Part shown: positions 61,211 to 64,000 of the stretch, in pieces
How positions within the stretch are numbered: the stretch's first letter is position 1
How the letters are laid out: each line of letters opens with the position of its first letter
Assembly: GCF_020860705.1 (NCBI RefSeq)
Contig: NZ_JAJBTT010000018.1
Coordinates: forward strand, 80,996-144,995
Direction: 5' to 3'
Length of the DNA: 64,000 nucleotides
From: Akkermansia sp.
GTDB taxonomy: Bacteria; Verrucomicrobiota; Verrucomicrobiia; Verrucomicrobiales; Akkermansiaceae
Made by a program: the position numbers and the translations under genes
The notes under the pieces: generated by a model
What the model saw: the letters and a program-made list of their open reading frames with translations, nothing else
The model's database searches: none
Told to the model about the DNA's origin: nothing

Positions 61211-62379
61211 TGATAAAATACTTATGGGCGGCATTCGCGGCGGCCACCGCCTGTGCCCAGGATATAGAATCCCCTCTTCCTCCGGACCAGATGATTGCGC
61301 CGGAGGACAAGATGGTGCTGGACAGCCAGGCCAAGGAAATCTTTCAGGAATGGGACAAGGTGGCTGTTCCGGTGGGGCAATCCGTCGTGGCTCTGGTGGC
61401 CGGCAACTCGCAGGTAGCGTTGGGAACGGTAGTAGGCAAGGGGAAAGTTTTGACCAAGCTCAGTGATCTCCAGAAGGAACGGCGTCCGGTCATGCTGGTG
61501 GATTCTTCCGGGCGGGTTTATGACGCCAAGGTGCTCTTTGCCCTTCCGGAACATGATCTGCTGATGATGGATGTGCCGGGGCTGCCCGCTCCCCCCATTG
61601 ACCTGAACTCCTATGTACAGGCGCAGGAAGGGGATGTGATTGCGGCCGTGTCTCCCACCGGGCATGTCAGTGACTTTGGGGTGGTTTCCGTGGCGCAGCG
61701 CAGCTTGCGGGCGGATGACCAGCCTTATCTGGGCATCGTCTCCGATCCTCGCTGGGATGGGGAAGGCGTCATGATCGGCGGTGTGGAGGCCGGAAGCGGC
61801 GCGCACCGCAGTGGCCTGCTGGCTGGTGACGTGCTGATGAAGCTGAACGGAAAGCCGGTGGACGGCATGTATTCCATCCGTGCCGCCATGGTTGGAGTGC
61901 ATCCCGGTGAAACGGTCCCCGTGGAAGTGAGAAGGCAGAACCAGGTGATTGAAGGAAAACTGCTCACCGGCCCGAGGCCCAGGGTGATGAAATTCCCCCA
62001 GAAACGTCTGGACATGATGAACTCCATGGGTAACCGGATGAGCTTGAAAAGGGATGAATTCCCTCTGGTCATCCAGTCCGACATGACGCTGTATCCGGAG
62101 CGGGCCGGATGTCCGGTCATTGACATCAACGGAAAATTTGTGGGGCTGGCCCTGAGCCGTGCAGGACGGACGGAAACCTACATCCTTCCTTCCTGGATCT
62201 GCCGGGAACTGGTGGAAGGGGTGCTTCCGAAGGTGCAGCAGTACCAGGCTGGACGGGGAGAGAATATTCCGGAGGCCCAGCCTGTGGATGATTCCTATGA
62301 CGCCCGGCGTCTGGAGGAAAACCGCCGCAAGGTGGAGGACAAGATGAGCCGTCAGGGCCTGGTGCCGAAGGTCTATTAA
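61207..62379 (+). CDS. HtrA-like pseudo-protease with internal PDZ domain
   Basis: 390 residues with signal peptide (1-17). The trypsin-like N-half (about 50-165) keeps Asp117 (PEHDLLMMD), but the region that should read TAAHVV is LTKLSDL, without His. A PDZ domain (about 175-255: YLGIVSD, GVEAGSGAHRSGLLAGDVLM, LNGKPV) comes before the segment that resembles the second half of the fold. There GDSGGP is ERAGCP, with Ala300 in place of the nucleophile. Probably catalytically dead and acting with the upstream active protease. The acidic tail holds NIPEAQPVDD (353-362). Confidence 0.78.
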   Translation: MMIKYLWAAFAAATACAQDIESPLPPDQMIAPEDKMVLDSQAKEIFQEWDKVAVPVGQSVVALVAGNSQVALGTVVGKGKVLTKLSDLQKERRPVMLVDSSGRVYDAKVLFALPEHDLLMMDVPGLPAPPIDLNSYVQAQEGDVIAAVSPTGHVSDFGVVSVAQRSLRADDQPYLGIVSDPRWDGEGVMIGGVEAGSGAHRSGLLAGDVLMKLNGKPVDGMYSIRAAMVGVHPGETVPVEVRRQNQVIEGKLLTGPRPRVMKFPQKRLDMMNSMGNRMSLKRDEFPLVIQSDMTLYPERAGCPVIDINGKFVGLALSRAGRTETYILPSWICRELVEGVLPKVQQYQAGRGENIPEAQPVDDSYDARRLEENRRKVEDKMSRQGLVPKVY

Positions 62380-62631
62380 AGCTGTTCGGATTCCCGGAAG
62401 ATTCACTCCGGGAATCCGAGGCTTTATGGACTCTTTCTGCCGTCTGATTTCCGCTGGGAGAAAGCTTTTTCCCTCGCCGTTCCTGTCGTCTCTTGTGGGA
62501 ATCGTGCCGTTTTTTACGGAAGGAGGAATTGCCGCGCGGCTTTTCCGAAAATGCGGCTTCCGTTTTTTCTGTCGGGAAGCTCCGGATTTTTTATCCGGCA
62601 GCTATGGCGGAAGGGTTGGATGAAGGTATAA
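62380..62631. other. Intergenic region, no gene supported
   Basis: A 65-residue frame crosses this part, but its Phe/Cys/Arg-rich composition does not look like a protein. The convergent secreted-protein gene lies to the right. Confidence 0.5.
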
Positions 62632-62657
62632 AAAAACGGGTATCGCTACCCGTTTTT
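62632..62657. terminator. Bidirectional Rho-independent terminator
   Basis: AAAAACGGGTA (62632-62642) and TACCCGTTTTT (62647-62657) form a perfect 11-bp stem with a 4-nt loop. It has U-tracts in both directions between the convergent pseudo-protease and secreted-protein genes. Confidence 0.85.
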
Positions 62658-62685
62658 GAATGATTGATGCTGGTATGGGAAAAAC

Positions 62686-63498
62686 TTACTTGCCTGCAGA
62701 GGCTGTTGCCGGTTTTTCCTTGAAGATCATCAGCTCCGTCAGAACGACGGTGCGTCCGGAAGAATCCGGGGAAATGATCATGACCACTTTTCGTCCGGGG
62801 TAGGTGGTCAGCATCATGCCCCTGTCCTTGACCTTGACAACTTTACCGTTCTTCAAACGGGTCATGTATGTCAAATTGGCGGGAGTGGTGCGGGAGACGT
62901 TAGAATCTATAGCATCCTTGCCGAAAATATAAGTAGACTTGCTGGGCAGCTCAATGACGCTTTTTTCACCGGTGGGAGGCTTCGGAAGTTCAAGAGTGAA
63001 GGTGCGTCCGGTCAGGTTCTGGATATAGACGCAGTTCATCGGCAGTTCCGCCTCATTGATGAAATCCAGAGTAATCTCTCCGCTGCTGTTCTTGCCTACC
63101 AGCGCCAGGGTTTTGGGACCGAGATCTGTCGGCAGGGGCTTGCTGACGAGCTTGTTGGTTGGCATGCCCTTTTGGTCTAGGCCACCGAACAGGGTAATGA
63201 TCTTGCTTTTGGGATACACGCTTCGGCGTCCTGGAAGGGCGGCTCGGATTTCCACTTTTTCCAGCCTTTTGGAATCAATGGGCATGTAAATGGGGGAAGG
63301 AAGAGCCATGGGTGCCTTAAGGACGAACCGGATGCCATTGACGGAGGCGGGGGAGAGGGATTTGTCCACCGTATCAGCCGCCGGAGCGTTCGTTTCCGGT
63401 TTGGGGGCTTCCGGGTTGGCGGTAGTGCGGCTTTGTCCATGGACGAAAGGCACGCTTCCAAGAAGGCAGGTAATGACCAGGATGGGTAAAATGCGCAT
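62686..63498 (-). CDS. Secreted protein of unknown function
   Basis: 270 residues from the ATG at 63498, with signal peptide MRILPILVITCLLGSVPFVHG (cleavage near 21-22). A Pro/Ala-rich stretch (about 26-50) leads to a beta-rich mature domain (TLALVGKNSSGEITLDFINE, then NGKVVKVKDRGMMLTTYPGR). No cysteines remain in the mature part except one near 175. No family recognised. Ends at the bidirectional terminator, so transcribed alone. Confidence 0.7.
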   Translation of the reverse strand: MRILPILVITCLLGSVPFVHGQSRTTANPEAPKPETNAPAADTVDKSLSPASVNGIRFVLKAPMALPSPIYMPIDSKRLEKVEIRAALPGRRSVYPKSKIITLFGGLDQKGMPTNKLVSKPLPTDLGPKTLALVGKNSSGEITLDFINEAELPMNCVYIQNLTGRTFTLELPKPPTGEKSVIELPSKSTYIFGKDAIDSNVSRTTPANLTYMTRLKNGKVVKVKDRGMMLTTYPGRKVVMIISPDSSGRTVVLTELMIFKEKPATASAGK

Positions 63499-64000
63499 AT
63501 ATTCTGGGGTGTGAAAAGTAAGAGGAAAGGGACTGGTGATCTGTTGAATGGACCCTTGATGGACAGCTGTGCAAGTAGAAATGCGGCAGGCTGACTCCAT
63601 CGGGCCATACGGCATGGACCAGATGCGGACCTTGGCGGGTCTTATATCCCTTGTGAAGTACATGAATGAGGAGGGCCGTGCAAGCTCAAAGTGGGGATGT
63701 TGGGGATAAAAAACTGATAAGAACGTTCTGGGAGTAGAAGGGATTTGGTCAAATCATCTATCTTCTCCTTGCGGTGGATGCAGGGGAAGGAAATCCCTTG
63801 TTGTTTTCCTATTCCTTCTCTGTTTATAAAAGCGCGTTCTTCCATGCTTGGGAAAAAGAGAGTAGCACTTTTTCTGATATCCTGCTTCTTACTTGGGAAG
63901 AAAAGAAGAAATAGGGAATATGGGGGTAATGGGGATTATAGGGGTAATAGGGACTGCCCTATCCACCCTATTCTTCTTGTCCCCTATCTTCCCCTCTAAT
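63499..64000. other. Intergenic region with a G-rich tract
   Basis: About 500 bp to the window edge without a supported gene. It contains the G-tract cluster listed separately and a small palindrome, atagggactgccctat (63947-63962). Confidence 0.5.
63922..63952 (+). other. G-quadruplex-type motif
   Basis: Four G-runs of 5, 4, 4 and 3 are separated by TAAT, ATTATA and TAATA, a textbook G4 pattern. A C-rich tract with runs of three or four C continues to 63995 and could form the same on the other strand. Confidence 0.6.

Noticed and set aside
63745..63999. An 84-codon plus-strand frame at the right edge
   Set aside because: Its second half is the translation of the G-rich tract (GGNGDYRGNRD), so it is not a plausible protein.

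Overview
The window looks like chromosome of a gut verrucomicrobium close to Akkermansia muciniphila. No 16S gene is present, so this is inferred from gene content. The evidence is a sodium-pumping methylmalonyl-CoA decarboxylase operon for propionate formation, a GH95 fucosidase beside a peptidase and an esterase (mucin use), a family found only in exosortase-bearing bacteria, a giant Rhs/YD-repeat protein, LpxA and LolC/E-type genes (Gram-negative envelope), and GC-rich housekeeping genes broken by AT-rich accessory blocks. I saw no rRNA, tRNA, CRISPR array or intact insertion sequence.

Layout. 0-5 kb: 5' part of gatB, a SMUG1-type uracil-DNA glycosylase, phosphofructokinase and the rfbBA pair. 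5-13 kb: a minus-strand propionate operon running mce, mmdA, mmdD, mmdC, mmdB, birA and an acetate/succinyl-CoA CoA-transferase, closed by a clear terminator. Methylmalonyl-CoA is epimerised and decarboxylated with Na+ export. BirA can biotinylate the carrier subunit, and the transferase can swap CoA with succinate or acetate. 13-18 kb: an exosortase-associated protein, rplS, a DUF4328 membrane protein and a pseudokinase-discoidin fusion. 18-25 kb: a low-coding stretch with a decayed gene and a 19-bp inverted repeat, then a 1843-residue Rhs protein with a cysteine-rich AT-rich tip and a tightly linked small gene likely to be its immunity partner. 25-33 kb: one probable operon, ileS, lspA, DUF1573, rhodanese, sufS and a lipoprotein hydrolase. 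33-43 kb: an AT-rich island with four glycosyltransferase genes, a pyruvyl-transferase-like gene and two tandem copies of a two-gene module. 43-48.5 kb: GH95 fucosidase, M28 peptidase, esterase and small membrane proteins. 48.6-56 kb: class A beta-lactamase, LolC/E-like permease, GYF-RDD protein, lpxA, gph and an AT-richer membrane protein. 56-64 kb: rmuC and a class A penicillin-binding protein, divergent from an HtrA-like protease and an inactive-looking relative, then a secreted protein of unknown function and a G-rich intergenic tract.

The best candidate for an undescribed system is the duplicated module at 38,454-41,163. Each copy is a ~220-residue protein with an H...GCIE signature spaced as in L,D-transpeptidases, followed about 30 nt later by a ~166-residue protein with an N-terminal export-type segment. 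The first proteins are about 78% identical by hand count without gaps. Their partners are barely alike, the pattern expected of effector-immunity pairs. An 18-nt block is identical at the same distance upstream of both copies.
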